Shown here in pieces: positions 1 to 15,127 of a stretch of DNA of 64,000 nucleotides (the stretch's first letter is position 1; each line of letters begins with the position of its first letter). The stretch is taken from assembly GCF_018802765.1 (NCBI RefSeq), contig NZ_CP069163.1:3420311-3484310 (forward strand), written 5' to 3'. A model generated the notes under the pieces. The model was given only the letters and a program-made list of their open reading frames with translations, was not told the origin of the DNA and did no database searches. The stretch comes from Paludibacterium sp. B53371 (GTDB lineage Bacteria; Pseudomonadota; Gammaproteobacteria; Burkholderiales; Chromobacteriaceae). A program made the position numbers and the translations under genes.

Positions 1-4539
<4,539 letters not shown>

Positions 4540-4700
4540 AATCTCTATGCTTTTCGTACTATCTGGCACGCAAGGACTTCAAAAGAACCCCGTAAGGTTT
4601 TTTTCTGTCTCTTGCAGTGCAAGTGTCGGTCTCTCCCGGCACTCACACCTATCGGTTGTTCGTTTTGTTAAAGAGCGGTGCTGGTGTTGCTGCAGCTGAG
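4540..4700 (-). other. rRNA operon leader with boxA and 16S processing stem
   Basis: Transcribed leader of about 160 bases between the P1 start and the 16S gene. It holds boxA (4666-4676, sense GCTCTTTAACA) followed by the 5' half of the processing stem (4638-4661), which is complementary to 2959-2983 downstream of 16S. No coding capacity is seen. Confidence 0.75.
4666..4676 (-). promoter_or_regulatory. boxA antitermination element in 16S leader
   Basis: The sense strand reads GCTCTTTAACA, an exact match to the core of the boxA consensus. It lies in the leader between P1 and 16S, the standard place for Nus-factor loading on rRNA transcripts. Confidence 0.8.
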
Positions 4701-4707
4701 GAGGTGA

Positions 4708-4755
4708 ACTATACGCGGAAGGACCACCCTCGTCAACACTTAATTTCAAAAAAGC
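4708..4755 (-). promoter_or_regulatory. rRNA operon P1 promoter with UP-like element
   Basis: On the minus strand TTGACG (4731-4736) and TATAGT (4708-4713) are separated by exactly 17 bases. An A/T-rich stretch with a T6 run (complement of about 4738-4755) lies directly upstream of the -35, as an UP element would. The predicted start near 4701 gives a 160-base leader. This is the strongest sigma-70-type promoter seen in the region. Confidence 0.8.
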
Positions 4756-4896
4756 AGGCAATTCGGCTAGTTATTTACCCAACATCATGATTTTAAAAAG
4801 ATTGATCCGATAATGTCATCTATTTACCATTTGAGACCACTGGCCGGATGGCCGTCGATTCTGCCTGCCATCCATTGAAACTCGCCGTCCGGCATG

Positions 4897-4926
4897 AAAA
4901 AAAACCGCCACAAGGGCGGTTTTTTT
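4897..4926 (-). terminator. rho-independent terminator after hslU
   Basis: A 9-bp stem AAAACCGCC/GGCGGTTTT with a 5-base loop is flanked by A and T runs, so it could act on both strands. It lies about 25 bases beyond the hslU stop. The hslVU message should end here before the rRNA promoter. Confidence 0.85.
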
Positions 4927-4950
4927 AACAAATTGCCCTCCGAAGGCAAT

Positions 4951-6291
4951 TTATAGAACGTAGCGCGCCAGATCTTCCCGTTGTGCCAGTACATCAAGCT
5001 TACTGTCCACATACGCGGCATCGATCTCGAAGCGCCCCGCACGGGCATCAAAGGAGATTTCCTCCAGCAGCTTTTCGATCACCGTATATAGACGACGCGC
5101 ACCAATATTCTCGGTCTTCTCGTTCACCGACCAGGCAATCTCGGCCATGCGTTCGATCCCGGACTCACTGAAGACCAGCTCGACGCCTTCGGTGGCCAGC
5201 AGCGCTTCATACTGACGCGTCAGGCAGGCATCGGTATTGGTCAGAATCTGGCGGAAGTCGCCAACCGACAGGGAGGTCAACTCGACGCGGATCGGGAAAC
5301 GCCCCTGCAGCTCCGGAATCAGATCCGACGGTTTTGCCAGATGGAAAGCACCGGAGGCAATGAACAGGATATGGTCGGTCTTGACCATGCCGTATTTGGT
5401 GGTGACGGTGGTGCCTTCGACCAGTGGTAGCAGGTCGCGCTGAACGCCGGCACGCGAGACATCGGCCCCCTGCCCTTCAGAGCGGCTGGCGACCTTGTCG
5501 ATCTCATCAATAAAGACGATACCGTTCTGCTCGACATTTCGCAGCGCTTCCAGCTTCAGATCTTCCTCATTCACCAGCTTGGCTGCTTCCTCGTCGGTCA
5601 CCAGCTTCAGCGCCTCGGCCACCTTCATCTTGCGCGGCTTGGTACGACCACTGGCCAGACCCTGGAACATGCTTTGCAGCTGACTGGAAAAATCTTCCAT
5701 GCCGGGTGGCGTCATGATTTCCATCCGCGGCGCTGCGTCGGCCACTTCGATCTCGATTTCCTTGTCGTTCAGACTGCCCTCGCGCAGCATCTTGCGGAAC
5801 TTCTGCCGGGTGGCGTTTTCTTCCGGCTTTTCACTGGCGGCGGGCTCATCGGCAAAAAAGCCGGTGCTTTGCCGCGGTCGCGGCAGCAGCACATCCAGAA
5901 TCCGTTCTTCGGCAGCGTCTTCTGCACGGTAGCGGTTGCGCTTGATGGCGCCGTCACGTGCATCCTTGATGGCGATCTCCACCAGGTCGCGGATGATGGT
6001 GTCGACATCGCGGCCGACATAGCCGACCTCCGTGAACTTAGTGGCCTCGACCTTGATGAAGGGGGCATTGGCCAGACGCGCCAGTCGGCGGGCGATCTCG
6101 GTCTTGCCGACCCCGGTCGGGCCGATCATCAGGATATTCTTCGGGGTGATTTCATTGCGCAGCGCCTCGTCAACCTGCTGGCGACGCCAGCGATTGCGCA
6201 GGGCGATGGCGACAGCACGCTTGGCAGCATCCTGTCCGATAATGTGTTTGTTCAATTCATGAACGATTTCTTGCGGGGTCATGTGCGTCAT
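4951..6291 (-). CDS. hslU: HslU, ATPase subunit of the HslUV protease
   Basis: AAA+ unfoldase that feeds proteins into the HslV peptidase in the cytoplasm. Visible features are the N-terminal family signature ([10 protein letters not shown], residues 11-20), Walker A GPTGVGKT (57-64), Walker B with VFIDEIDK near 260, and the C-terminal ARYVL tail that inserts into HslV. The length of 446 aa is normal. The start used has an AGAGG-type site only about 3 bases upstream; Met4 is the alternative. It lies 34 bases after hslV in an hslVU operon that ends at the hairpin 4897-4926. Confidence 0.97.
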   Translation of the reverse strand: MTHMTPQEIVHELNKHIIGQDAAKRAVAIALRNRWRRQQVDEALRNEITPKNILMIGPTGVGKTEIARRLARLANAPFIKVEATKFTEVGYVGRDVDTIIRDLVEIAIKDARDGAIKRNRYRAEDAAEERILDVLLPRPRQSTGFFADEPAASEKPEENATRQKFRKMLREGSLNDKEIEIEVADAAPRMEIMTPPGMEDFSSQLQSMFQGLASGRTKPRKMKVAEALKLVTDEEAAKLVNEEDLKLEALRNVEQNGIVFIDEIDKVASRSEGQGADVSRAGVQRDLLPLVEGTTVTTKYGMVKTDHILFIASGAFHLAKPSDLIPELQGRFPIRVELTSLSVGDFRQILTNTDACLTRQYEALLATEGVELVFSESGIERMAEIAWSVNEKTENIGARRLYTVIEKLLEEISFDARAGRFEIDAAYVDSKLDVLAQREDLARYVL

Positions 6292-6325
6292 GGACCTCTC
6301 CCACGCTGACGACCGGGCAGGCCGG

Positions 6326-6874
6326 TCAATCGGCGCCCAGCGTTTCGATTAGGTGATTCTGGTTGGTATAGATACAGATGTCGCCGGCAATCTCCAGCGA
6401 TTTCTTGACGATCACCTGCGGGTCCAGCTCGGTATTCTCGAACAGGGCACGGGCGGCCGACTGGGCAAACGCGCCTCCGGAACCGATGGCGGCAATGCCC
6501 TGCTCGGGCTCCAGCACATCGCCATTGCCGGTGATGATCAGTGTATTTTCGGTATCCGCCACAATCAGCATGGCCTCAAGGCGACGCAGCATGCGATCCG
6601 TGCGCCAGTCCTTGGCCAGTTCGACCGCCGAACGCACCAGGTGGCCCTGATGCTTTTCCAGCTTGGCCTCAAAGCGCTCGAACAGCGTGAAAGCATCGGC
6701 GGTGCCCCCGGCGAAACCTGCCAGCACCTTGTCATGATACAGACGTCGAATTTTGCGAGCGCTCGCCTTGATCACGATGTTGCCCAGGGTCACCTGGCCA
6801 TCGCCGCCCAGCGCTACATGGCGCCCGCGGCGCACAGACACAATGGTCGTTCCGTCAAACTGCTGCATATCCAT
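6326..6874 (-). CDS. hslV: HslV, peptidase subunit of the HslUV protease
   Basis: Proteasome-beta-type threonine protease that forms the core of HslUV. The family motif GTTIVSVRR is at residues 8-16. The catalytic threonine would be Thr9, exposed by removal of an eight-residue propeptide, as in other betaproteobacterial HslV. The length of 182 aa is normal. Met3 is an alternative start (GGA is 7 bases upstream of it). A candidate heat-shock promoter lies at 6921-6950, just after the rsuA stop. Confidence 0.97.
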   Translation of the reverse strand: MDMQQFDGTTIVSVRRGRHVALGGDGQVTLGNIVIKASARKIRRLYHDKVLAGFAGGTADAFTLFERFEAKLEKHQGHLVRSAVELAKDWRTDRMLRRLEAMLIVADTENTLIITGNGDVLEPEQGIAAIGSGGAFAQSAARALFENTELDPQVIVKKSLEIAGDICIYTNQNHLIETLGAD

Positions 6875-6920
6875 TTCCAGTCATGAAAAACCATGGCAAG
6901 AAGTCCATGGCCGTGGCTCA

Positions 6921-6950
6921 GTAAATGTAGGCATGCCAGCGGATTACAAG
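6921..6950 (-). promoter_or_regulatory. candidate sigma-32 promoter for hslVU
   Basis: The minus strand carries CTTGTAA (6944-6950), then 12 bases, then CCTACATTTAC (6921-6931). These resemble the heat-shock consensus CTTGAAA and CCCCATNTA. It starts one base after the rsuA stop and about 50 bases upstream of hslV, a known heat-shock operon in E. coli. The match is imperfect. Confidence 0.4.
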
Positions 6951-7655
6951 TCAGAAGCCGAAGCCCTGCCGTTCCGACGCCGTCAGATAACGCCAGCTAC
7001 CTTCCGCCAGCTCACCCAGGGTCAGCGCCCCCATGGCTTCGCGGTGCAGCGCCGTGACCCGATTGCCGGCGGCGGCCACCATGCGCTTGACCTGGTGGTA
7101 ACGTCCTTCAGAAATCGTCAGCAGCAAGGTATGGGCATCCAGCGGTTCCACTGCATCGGCTCTGGTCGGCTCAATATCGTCTTTCAATATGACGCCAGCT
7201 TTAAGTCGGTCCAGCATTTCATCTGTCAGAGGGTGCTTGAGCGTAACGCGATAGCGTTTGGCCACATGGCGGCGCGGCGAGGTCAGTGCGTGCACGAACT
7301 GACCGTCTGTTGTCAGCAACAACAGCCCGGTGGTATCCGCATCCAGCCGCCCCACCGCCGCCAGACCGGCCTGCTGCAGCGACGGTGGCAACAGGGAAAA
7401 CACGCTCGGATAGTGTTGCGGCTGGTGAGACACCTCGACATCGCCCGGTTTGTTCAACAACACGTACAGGGGAAAGTGCAGGATCTCGCGCACCTCATCA
7501 TCGATGCACAGCTGGCCGATGGCGTCCGGATCCAGGGCCAGATCCGGATCGGTCACACAGCGGCCATCCAGGCTGACCCGCCCGTCCCGTACCAACTGGC
7601 GGCATACCTTGCGGGAACCCAGTCCCTGCTGCTGTAAGAATTTGATCAGTTCCAT
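6951..7655 (-). CDS. rsuA: RsuA-family 16S rRNA pseudouridine synthase
   Basis: Predicted to isomerise U516 of 16S rRNA to pseudouridine. An N-terminal S4 RNA-binding domain (LIKFLQQQGLGSRKVCRQLVRDG) precedes the catalytic domain, which has GRLDADTTGLLLLTTDG with the catalytic Asp and a C-terminal GRYHQVKRM motif. The 234-aa length fits RsuA better than RluB or RluE. I chose the ATG at 7655; a TTG two codons upstream is possible. No clear Shine-Dalgarno is seen. Divergent from the tetR gene. Confidence 0.9.
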   Translation of the reverse strand: MELIKFLQQQGLGSRKVCRQLVRDGRVSLDGRCVTDPDLALDPDAIGQLCIDDEVREILHFPLYVLLNKPGDVEVSHQPQHYPSVFSLLPPSLQQAGLAAVGRLDADTTGLLLLTTDGQFVHALTSPRRHVAKRYRVTLKHPLTDEMLDRLKAGVILKDDIEPTRADAVEPLDAHTLLLTISEGRYHQVKRMVAAAGNRVTALHREAMGALTLGELAEGSWRYLTASERQGFGF

Positions 7656-7734
7656 AGACAAAATGGTAGCTCAGGGCAGTCGGCACCCGCCAGAATGTTG
7701 TCGGCAGCATGGTTGTCCTTATTAAGCTATCTGA

Positions 7735-7773
7735 TTGAAATCAAAACTCTTTATTTATATGATGGGGATCATA
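7735..7773 (+). promoter_or_regulatory. tetR promoter overlapped by a palindromic operator
   Basis: TTGAAA (7735-7740), a 17-base spacer and TATGAT (7758-7763) form a good sigma-70 promoter. The -10 is the left arm of a perfect inverted repeat TATGAT-GGGG-ATCATA (7758-7773). A repressor bound there would block the -10, so autoregulation by the TetR protein is the simplest reading. The start codon is 27 bases further on. Confidence 0.6.
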
Positions 7774-7799
7774 CAAACAAAGAATTTTTGACAACCATC

Positions 7800-8366
7800 A
7801 TGCGCTATCACCCTGAAGATAAAAAGAAAACCCGCCAGCGGATCCTGTCGGTTTCCGCCAGAAGATATCGATCGGAAGGACTCAACAGTGTCGGGATTGC
7901 CAACCTGATGGCAGATCTTGGCATGACACATGGTGGATTCTACGCCCACTTTGCCGACAAGGAGGCACTGGTCGCCGCCACCTGCGAGCATGCCTTCGCC
8001 AGCCAGCTGAAACATTGGCAAGCGTTGCAGCAGTCGCATCCGCAGCAGCCATTCCGTGCTCTGGTAGAGGACTATCTGTCACGCCAGCATGTCGAACATC
8101 CGGAAACCGGCTGCCTGGCGGCAGCCCTGGCCGGCGAGATGGCCAGACGCGATACCCGCTCGCGGCAGGCTTTCACGCTGGGTATTGAACAGTTATTGCA
8201 ACATCTGCAGCACTTGCCGGATTGCCGGCTGGCGCCGCAGGCCGCACTCAGCCTGATGCTGGGTGCGGTGATGCTGGCACGCGCCGTCAGTGACCGCTCG
8301 CTGTCCGAGAATATCCTGCAGCAGGCGCGCGAGACACTGACCAGCGTGCACGACAATCAGCCCTGA
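7800..8366 (+). CDS. TetR-family transcriptional regulator
   Basis: A 188-aa one-component repressor. The N-terminal TetR helix-turn-helix is clear ([44 protein letters not shown]), followed by an all-helical ligand domain. The ATG at 7800 is chosen because it begins directly before the conserved domain and follows the promoter at 7735-7763; the frame is open further upstream but would run through that promoter. The ligand is unknown. No target gene is obvious: rsuA is divergent and rhlE is convergent. Its stop overlaps the rhlE stop region by 10 bases. Confidence 0.88.
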   Translation: MRYHPEDKKKTRQRILSVSARRYRSEGLNSVGIANLMADLGMTHGGFYAHFADKEALVAATCEHAFASQLKHWQALQQSHPQQPFRALVEDYLSRQHVEHPETGCLAAALAGEMARRDTRSRQAFTLGIEQLLQHLQHLPDCRLAPQAALSLMLGAVMLARAVSDRSLSENILQQARETLTSVHDNQP

Positions 8367-9697
8367 CGCGGCGCCGGCTTGCGCGGCGGCTTGCTGGGGC
8401 CGGGCTTGCGCTGCCCCGGATTGGTCCCCGGATTGCCCTTGGCCTGACGCGGCTGGGCATGGCCCTGACCACGTCCCTGCGCCCCGCCCTGACCGCGCGG
8501 AGCACGCCCCTGGCGATTCGCGCCTCCCATCAGGATCGGTTCCGGCTTGACCGTGAGATCCGCCTCGAAACCCGGAATGGTGAACTGCTCGATCGGCTGA
8601 CGAATCAGCTTCTCGATATCCTTGAGGAACTTGAATTCATCCACGCACACCAGCGAGACGGCTTCGCCGGTATTGCCGGCGCGACCGGTACGACCGATGC
8701 GGTGTACATAATCCTCCGGGACATTCGGCAGCTCGAAATTCACCACATGCGGCAGCTGATCGATATCCAGACCACGCGCGGCGATATCGGTTGCCACCAG
8801 CACCTGCAGGGTATTGCTCTTGAAATCGGCAAGCGCACGGGTGCGCGCACCCTGGCTCTTGTTGCCGTGAATGGCGGCGGCCGGAATGCCGCTCTTCTCC
8901 AGCTTTTCTGCCAGACGATTGGCGCCATGCTTGGTGCGGGTAAACACCAGCACCTGGAACCAGTTGCCGTCCTTGATCAGACGGGTCAGCAGCTCGGTCT
9001 TCTTGTCGCGGTCGACCAGATGCACCCGCTGTGCCACCTGCTCGCTGGTGGTATTGCGGCGCGCGACCTCCACCAGCCCCGGGTTGTCCAGCAGGCGGTC
9101 AGCCAGTGCCTTGATGTCGTCGGAGAAGGTCGCCGAGAACAGCAGGTTCTGCCGCTTGGCCGGCAACAGCGCCAGTACCTTGCGGATATCGTGGATGAAG
9201 CCCATGTCCAGCATGCGGTCGGCTTCGTCCAGCACCAGGATTTCAATGTCCGACAGGCTCAGGGTCTTTTGCGACACATGGTCCAGCAGACGGCCCGGGG
9301 TGGCCACCAGCACGTCGACCGGCTTGCGCAGCTGGGCGGCCTGGGGATTGAAGCCGACACCGCCGAACATCACCATGGAGCGCAACGGCAGATATTTGCC
9401 ATAGATGCGTACGGCCTCTTCGACCTGGGCGGCCAGCTCGCGGGTCGGCGTCAGCACCAGTGCGCGCGGATGGCCGGCGCGCTTGCAGGGCTTGTCGGCC
9501 AGACGCTGCAGCAGGGGCAGCGTAAAGCCGGCAGTTTTGCCAGTACCGGTCTGGGCCGCTGCCAGCAGGTCGCCGCCCTGCAACACCAGCGGAATGGCTT
9601 TCAGCTGGATCGGGGTCGGGCTGGTATAGCCCGTATCGGCAACAGCGCGCAGCAAAGGTTCGGCCAGACCGAGGTCGGCAAATTGATTGTCGGACAT
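8357..9697 (-). CDS. rhlE: RhlE-type DEAD-box RNA helicase
   Basis: ATP-dependent RNA helicase likely acting in ribosome assembly or RNA decay. Motifs in order: Q-motif region [14 protein letters not shown], Walker [13 protein letters not shown] box [16 protein letters not shown] (LLFSATF) and [10 protein letters not shown]. The C-terminal tail of about 80 residues is rich in Gly, Arg, Gln and Pro, typical of RhlE-like RNA-binding tails. I chose the ATG at 9697 ([11 protein letters not shown], 446 aa) over the longer frame because the extension lacks homology-like character. The gene has a long upstream region (9698-9935) containing a hairpin. Confidence 0.93.
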   Translation of the reverse strand: MSDNQFADLGLAEPLLRAVADTGYTSPTPIQLKAIPLVLQGGDLLAAAQTGTGKTAGFTLPLLQRLADKPCKRAGHPRALVLTPTRELAAQVEEAVRIYGKYLPLRSMVMFGGVGFNPQAAQLRKPVDVLVATPGRLLDHVSQKTLSLSDIEILVLDEADRMLDMGFIHDIRKVLALLPAKRQNLLFSATFSDDIKALADRLLDNPGLVEVARRNTTSEQVAQRVHLVDRDKKTELLTRLIKDGNWFQVLVFTRTKHGANRLAEKLEKSGIPAAAIHGNKSQGARTRALADFKSNTLQVLVATDIAARGLDIDQLPHVVNFELPNVPEDYVHRIGRTGRAGNTGEAVSLVCVDEFKFLKDIEKLIRQPIEQFTIPGFEADLTVKPEPILMGGANRQGRAPRGQGGAQGRGQGHAQPRQAKGNPGTNPGQRKPGPSKPPRKPAPRQG

Positions 9698-9935
9698 AAG
9701 TGATGAAACTCCAGCGACGGCCCTTCGCAACCAGTGCGAAACCAATTCAGGCAGACGGGGTGAAATGAGGCAAAAGAGACCACGCACAAAGAATTGGCTC
9801 TTTGTGGGGTGCGCAAGTGTAACGGGATTTGTCGGACAAGAAAACCTCCGGCTATCCGAATCCGTACATGCAGATACAGAGATCGGCCGGCAAAACAGCT
9901 AAACTGCTCGCTTCTCGACCCACCGAAAGAGCCCC
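9698..9935. other. intergenic region between divergent rhlE and yaeQ
   Basis: About 240 bases that must hold the promoters of both genes. The only structure I can point to is an 8-bp hairpin, CACAAAGA/TCTTTGTG at 9785-9806, which would lie in the rhlE leader. Long structured leaders are common for cold-inducible helicases, but nothing here proves that role. No convincing promoter was identified. Confidence 0.35.
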
Positions 9936-10472
9936 ATGGCGTTGAAGTCCACTATCTATAAAGCCGAAATCAGCATCGCTGACATGGATCGCGGCTACTA
10001 CGCCAGCCATGGCCTGACCCTGGCCCAGCATCCGTCGGAAACCATCGAGCGCATGATGCTGCGCCTGGCGGTCTTTGCCCTGCATGCCAGCGAAACGCTG
10101 GGATTCACCAAAGGCATCAGCACCGACGAAGAACCGGATCTGTGGCAGAAGAATTATTCCGACGAAATCGAACTGTGGATCGAGCTGGGCGAACCGGATG
10201 AAAAGCGTCTGCGCAAGGCCTGTGGCCGGGCCGATCAGGTACTGGTCTACAGCTATGGTGGCCGTGCTGCCGACATCTGGTGGCAGCAGAACGAAAACAA
10301 GTACGGCCGCTTCGACAATCTGCAGGTCCTGAGCGTCTCACCGGCCACCCTGCAGGAACTGGCCACGCTGTGCGAGCGCAGCATGCAGCTGACGGCCACC
10401 ATCCAGGATGGCGTGCTGTGGCTGTCCGGCCCAGCAGCCAATGTGCAGGTCCCGGTCACCCGGCTGAAATAA
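9936..10472 (+). CDS. yaeQ: YaeQ family protein
   Basis: A 178-aa cytoplasmic protein of the YaeQ family, which has a PD-(D/E)XK nuclease-like fold; the molecular function is not established. Recognisable features are the N-terminal ALKSTIYKAEISIADMDRGYY, the ERMMLRLAVFAL segment and GRADQVLVYSYGG in the centre. The length is the family norm. It is convergent with metH, with a 39-base gap holding an imperfect GC-rich hairpin (about 10481-10504) without a T-run. Confidence 0.92.
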   Translation: MALKSTIYKAEISIADMDRGYYASHGLTLAQHPSETIERMMLRLAVFALHASETLGFTKGISTDEEPDLWQKNYSDEIELWIELGEPDEKRLRKACGRADQVLVYSYGGRAADIWWQQNENKYGRFDNLQVLSVSPATLQELATLCERSMQLTATIQDGVLWLSGPAANVQVPVTRLK

Positions 10473-10511
10473 GCACAACGCCCGCCGCACGCAAGCGACG
10501 GGCCCCCGGCC

Positions 10512-13500
10512 TCAGGCCTCGTAGCCCAGATTGGATGCCAGGTCACGCTCAACCTGCCCCAGCGGCTGCCCCTTGCGCTCGGCCACACTGGCCACCTGAT
10601 CGCGATCTACCTTACCGATGCCAAAGTAGCGACTGTCCGGATGACTGAAATAGAAACCGCTCACCGCCGCCGTCGGCAGCATGGCGTGGTTTTCGGTCAG
10701 CGACATGCCGATGGCCGGCGCATCCAGCAGGGCAAACAGCGCCGGCTTGACCGAATGATCCGGGCAGGCCGGATAGCCGGGCGCCGGGCGGATGCCACGG
10801 TAGGACTCCCGGATCAGTGCCTCGTTGTCCAGTTGCTCATCGGCGGCATAGCCCCAGAACTCGGTACGCACACGCTGGTGCAGACGTTCGGCAAAGGCTT
10901 CCGCCAGCCGGTCTGCCAGCGCCTTGAGCATGATCGCCGAGTAGTCATCACCGGCCGCCTCGAAGCGGGCGACATGTTGATCGATCCCGATGCCGGCCGT
11001 CACGGCAAAGGCGCCGATATAGTCCTGTACCCCGCTGTCGGCCGGGGCAATGAAATCGGCCAGCGCCCAGTTGGCCCGGGCATCCTCGCTGCGCGCCTTG
11101 GGCAACTGCTGGCGCAGACCGACCCAGGTCATGCGTTCATGGCCATCCTGCGGATCGAGAATGCGGATGTCTTCCTGATTCACCGACTGCGCCGGGAACA
11201 GACCGATCACCCCGTTGGCCTGCAGCCAGTGCTCGTCGACGATCTGCTGCAGCATGCGCTGCGCGTCATGCCACAGCGAACGCGCCGATTCGCCCACCAC
11301 CTCGTCATCGAGGATGGCCGGATAACGTCCGGCCAGCTCCCAGCTCTGGAAGAAAGGTGTCCAGTCGATGTACTGCGCCAGCTCGGCCAGTGAATAATCG
11401 CGGAACTGCTTCACCCCCAGCCATTGCGGTTTCGGTGGCTGGTAGGCGGACCAGTCGATGCGATGGCGATTGGCACGCGCCTCCTCGAGCGAGGCCAGCT
11501 TCACGGCGCCGCGACCGGCGTGAATCTCGCGCGCCAGGCGGTAATCATCCGCCACCTTCAGCTTGAAATCGGCCGCCAGGTCCTCGGACAGCAGATTGGA
11601 GCAGACGCCGACGGCACGGCTGGCATCCGGCACATACACCACCGGGCCCTGGTAATGCGGGGCGATCTTCACCGCGGTATGCACACGCGAGGTGGTGGCG
11701 CCGCCGATCAGCAGCGGCACGGTAAAGCCCTGGCGCTGCATTTCCTTGGCCACATGGCTCATTTCTTCCAGCGAGGGCGTGATCAGACCGGACAGGCCGA
11801 TGATGTCGGCCTTGTGTTCGCGGGCCGCATCCAGAATCTTCTGTGCCGGCACCATGACCCCCAGGTCGATCACCTCGTAGTTATTGCAGCGCAGGACCAC
11901 GCCGACAATATTCTTGCCGATGTCGTGCACATCGCCCTTGACCGTCGCCATGATGATGGTGCCCTTGACGCCGGCATCGGCGGCACCGCTCAGGCGCTTT
12001 TCCTCCTCGATGAACGGCTCGAGATAGGCCACGGCCTGCTTCATTACCCGCGCCGATTTGACCACCTGCGGCAGGAACATCTTGCCGGCGCCAAACAGGT
12101 CGCCCACCACGTTCATGCCATCCATCAGCGGACCTTCGATCACATTGATCGGCCGCGGGTAGTGCTGGCGCAGCAGCTCCGTGTCTTCCACGATATGGGT
12201 GGTAATGCCCTTGATCAGCGCATGTTCGATGCGTTTTTCCACCGGCAGGCTGCGCCAGGCGAGTTCTTCGGTCTTGCCGGCAGCGGCCTCGCCGCGGAAG
12301 CTTTCGGCCAGGGCGATCAGGTGCTCTGTTGCATCGCCACCGTCCTGCGGCGGGCGGCACAGAATCACGTCTTCGATACGCTGACGCAGTTGCGGATCGA
12401 TTTCTTCATACACCTCCAGCGCACCGGCATTGACGATGCCCATGGTCATGCCGCGCTGAATGGCGTGATACAGGAATACGGCGTGGATGGCTTCCCGCAC
12501 CTTGTTGTTGCCGCGGAAGGAAAACGACACGTTCGACACCCCGCCGGACACCTTGGCATGGGGCAGATGGGCACGGATCCAGGCGGTGGCCTCGATGAAA
12601 TCCAGACCATAGCGGGCGTGTTCCTCAATCCCGGTCGCCACAGCGAAGATATTTGGATCGAAAATGATGTCCTGCGGCGGGAAGCCGACCTCGTCCACCA
12701 GTACGCGATAGCTGCGCTGACAGATATCGATCTTGCGCTGCAGGGTATCGGCCTGCCCCGCCTCATCGAAGGCCATCACCACCACGGCGGCACCGTAGCG
12801 ACGCAGCAGGCGGGCGTGGTGCACGAAAGCTTCCTTGCCCTCCTTGAGCGAGATGGAATTGACGATGCCCTTGCCCTGGAAGCACTTCAGACCGGCCTCG
12901 ATCACGCTCCATTTGGAAGAGTCGATCATCACCGGCACCCGGGCGATATCCGGCTCGGCGGCAATCAGATTGAGAAAGCGCACCATGGCCGCCTCGGCGT
13001 CCAGCATGCCCTCGTCCATATTGATGTCGATGATCTGGGCGCCGTTCTCCACCTGCTGGCGGGCCACTTCCAGTGCGGTGTTGTAATCGTCGTTGAGAAT
13101 CAGCTTGGCGAAGGCGCGCGATCCGGTGACATTGGTCCGTTCTCCGACATTCACAAACAGGTCGCGCTCGCCGATATTCAGCGGCTCCAGACCGGCCAGC
13201 CGGCACTTGGGCTCAATCGCCGGCAAGGCGCGCGGCGGCAGGTCGCGCACTGCCGCGGCCATGGCGGCAATATGCTCCGGGGTGGTGCCACAGCAGCCGC
13301 CGACAATATTCATCAGCCCTTCTTCGGCCCAGCTGCGGATCGATTCGGCCATCATGGCCGGCGTCAGGTCATACTCGCCGAAGGCATTGGGCAAGCCGGC
13401 ATTAGGGTGCACCGAGACATAGGAAGTACACAGCCCGGACAACTCTTCCAGGTACTGGCGCAGCATGTCCGGACCGAGCGCACAGTTGAGGCCGAACGAC

Positions 13501-14225
13501 ACCGCCCCGGCGTGTTCCAGACTGTTGTAGAAAGCTTCGACCGTCTGGCCGGTCAGGGTACGGCCCGACTGATCGGTGATGGTGCCGGAGATCATTACCG
13601 GCAGCGTGATGCCGTGCCGGTCAAAATAGCTTTGCACGGCAAACACTGCCGCCTTGGCGTTCAGGGTATCGAAAATGGTTTCGATCAACAGCAGATCGGC
13701 GCCGCCCTTCACCAGACCATCGATCGACTCCAGATACGCCTCGACCAGCTCGTCGAAGTGGACGTTGCGGAAACCCGGATCACTGACCTTGGGGCTGATC
13801 GAGCACGTCCGGTTGGTTGGTCCGAGCACGCCGGCCACAAAACGCGGCTTGTCCGGGCTGGCCGCCGTCTGCGCATCGCACAGCTGGCGACACAGGCTGG
13901 CGGCAGCATGGTTGATTTCCCACACCAGCGATTCCATCCCGTAGTCAGCCATGGCAATGCGGGTGGCATTGAACGTATTGGTTTCCAGAATGTCGGCGCC
14001 GGCATCCAGATAGGCCTGATGCACCCCGGCGATCACATCCGGCCGGGTCAGCACCAACAGGTCGTTATTACCTTTGACATCCAGCGGCCAGTCCGCAAAT
14101 CGTTCCCCGCGAAAATCCGCTTCGCCCAGGGCATGGCGCTGGATCATGGTGCCCATGCCACCATCCAGAATCAGGATACGGCGGGCCAGCTGGGCATAGA
14201 TAGGATGCGAGTTTTCATTTGTCAT
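10512..14225 (-). CDS. metH: cobalamin-dependent methionine synthase
   Basis: Transfers the methyl group of methyltetrahydrofolate to homocysteine through cobalamin. All four modules are visible in the 1237 residues. These are the homocysteine domain ([10 protein letters not shown] near the start, zinc ligands [10 protein letters not shown] around 310), the pterin domain ([14 protein letters not shown]), the B12 domain with [10 protein letters not shown] carrying the cobalt-ligating His plus [10 protein letters not shown], and the C-terminal activation domain ([12 protein letters not shown]). No cobalamin riboswitch is evident in the short gap before the divergent gene at 14322. The very long frame on the opposite strand is a shadow. 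Confidence 0.98.
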   Translation of the reverse strand: MTNENSHPIYAQLARRILILDGGMGTMIQRHALGEADFRGERFADWPLDVKGNNDLLVLTRPDVIAGVHQAYLDAGADILETNTFNATRIAMADYGMESLVWEINHAAASLCRQLCDAQTAASPDKPRFVAGVLGPTNRTCSISPKVSDPGFRNVHFDELVEAYLESIDGLVKGGADLLLIETIFDTLNAKAAVFAVQSYFDRHGITLPVMISGTITDQSGRTLTGQTVEAFYNSLEHAGAVSFGLNCALGPDMLRQYLEELSGLCTSYVSVHPNAGLPNAFGEYDLTPAMMAESIRSWAEEGLMNIVGGCCGTTPEHIAAMAAAVRDLPPRALPAIEPKCRLAGLEPLNIGERDLFVNVGERTNVTGSRAFAKLILNDDYNTALEVARQQVENGAQIIDINMDEGMLDAEAAMVRFLNLIAAEPDIARVPVMIDSSKWSVIEAGLKCFQGKGIVNSISLKEGKEAFVHHARLLRRYGAAVVVMAFDEAGQADTLQRKIDICQRSYRVLVDEVGFPPQDIIFDPNIFAVATGIEEHARYGLDFIEATAWIRAHLPHAKVSGGVSNVSFSFRGNNKVREAIHAVFLYHAIQRGMTMGIVNAGALEVYEEIDPQLRQRIEDVILCRPPQDGGDATEHLIALAESFRGEAAAGKTEELAWRSLPVEKRIEHALIKGITTHIVEDTELLRQHYPRPINVIEGPLMDGMNVVGDLFGAGKMFLPQVVKSARVMKQAVAYLEPFIEEEKRLSGAADAGVKGTIIMATVKGDVHDIGKNIVGVVLRCNNYEVIDLGVMVPAQKILDAAREHKADIIGLSGLITPSLEEMSHVAKEMQRQGFTVPLLIGGATTSRVHTAVKIAPHYQGPVVYVPDASRAVGVCSNLLSEDLAADFKLKVADDYRLAREIHAGRGAVKLASLEEARANRHRIDWSAYQPPKPQWLGVKQFRDYSLAELAQYIDWTPFFQSWELAGRYPAILDDEVVGESARSLWHDAQRMLQQIVDEHWLQANGVIGLFPAQSVNQEDIRILDPQDGHERMTWVGLRQQLPKARSEDARANWALADFIAPADSGVQDYIGAFAVTAGIGIDQHVARFEAAGDDYSAIMLKALADRLAEAFAERLHQRVRTEFWGYAADEQLDNEALIRESYRGIRPAPGYPACPDHSVKPALFALLDAPAIGMSLTENHAMLPTAAVSGFYFSHPDSRYFGIGKVDRDQVASVAERKGQPLGQVERDLASNLGYEA

Positions 14226-14321
14226 GGAATTCAGCCGCGATTAGTCTACAACGATAAAATACTTAACGAGTCGTCCATCATAGCATGCACATTTGCACGC
14301 TCCAGAGACGACCTTAGACGA

Positions 14322-15080
14322 ATGTTTTCCGCCCTTATGAACAAGATGTCTATTGCCTTTGGCCTGCTGGTCGGGCTCCTGCTCTCGCTGCCGCTGAACG
14401 CACAGGGAATGCTGCGCATCGGGGTCGCCGACTCTGATGGTCCGCCGGTGGCAGTCATTCAGCAAAACAACCTCAAGTCTGGCCTGGCCATGGAGATCGG
14501 CCAGGCACTGGCGCAGTCTCTCGATCGCAAGGCCCACTTTATTGTCATCTCACGCAAGCGGGTGGAGTGGGCGCTGGAAAACGGCAGCGTCGACATCATT
14601 TGCAACGCCAATCCGGCCTGGTTTGGCAACGCCGGCCAACTGGGCTGGACACGCGAAATCTACCCGCAGGTCGAGCGCATCATCTCGCCCGTGAACGAAG
14701 CACCGATCCGTTCGTTCGAGGACCTCAACGGCAAGCGCATCAGCACCATTCGCGGCTACAGCTACCCGGCACTGGAATCTGCCTGGGCCACCGGCAAGGC
14801 CAGCCGCGATGCCGAAGACCGCCTGGAGCTGATGATCAAGGCCGTATTGAGCCATGTCGCCGATGCCGGCATCGTCACCGAGCTGGAATACAGTATCTGG
14901 GCGCGCGAACACCGCGACAGCGCCCGCCTGTTGCGCCTGTCTGACTTCCAGTTTTCCTCCACCCCGACCATGTGTGCCGTTTCCCCCAAATCAATCATCG
15001 ATTTGGCGATACTGAATCGCGCCATCGACCGGTTGCACCAGCAGGGAAAATTCAAGAGTATCTTGCATACCTATCAGTAA
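14322..15080 (+). CDS. periplasmic solute-binding protein, family 3 type
   Basis: About 252 aa. A hydrophobic signal peptide (MNKMSIAFGLLVGLLLSLPLNAQG) is followed by an amino-acid-type binding-protein fold. It starts MLRIGVADSDGPPVAV and contains GLAMEIGQALAQ, RVEWALENGSVDIICNA, IRSFEDLNGKRISTIRG and a terminal INRAIDRLHQQGKFKSIL. No permease or ATPase gene is adjacent, so it is an orphan receptor or a sensor-like protein; the substrate is unknown. Starts at 14322 and 14337 are both possible. The enclosing frame runs much further upstream only because it is antisense to metH. Confidence 0.82.
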   Translation: MFSALMNKMSIAFGLLVGLLLSLPLNAQGMLRIGVADSDGPPVAVIQQNNLKSGLAMEIGQALAQSLDRKAHFIVISRKRVEWALENGSVDIICNANPAWFGNAGQLGWTREIYPQVERIISPVNEAPIRSFEDLNGKRISTIRGYSYPALESAWATGKASRDAEDRLELMIKAVLSHVADAGIVTELEYSIWAREHRDSARLLRLSDFQFSSTPTMCAVSPKSIIDLAILNRAIDRLHQQGKFKSILHTYQ

Positions 15081-15127
15081 TAAGCAGCATAGAATGAGAA
15101 ATCCTCTCTTTCGCTGACCGATGCATC

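Noticed and set aside
11424..14321. A 1218-codon frame running antisense to metH
   Set aside because: It is the shadow of the codon pattern in the high-GC metH gene. Only its last part, from 14322, looks like a protein (signal peptide, binding-protein motifs).
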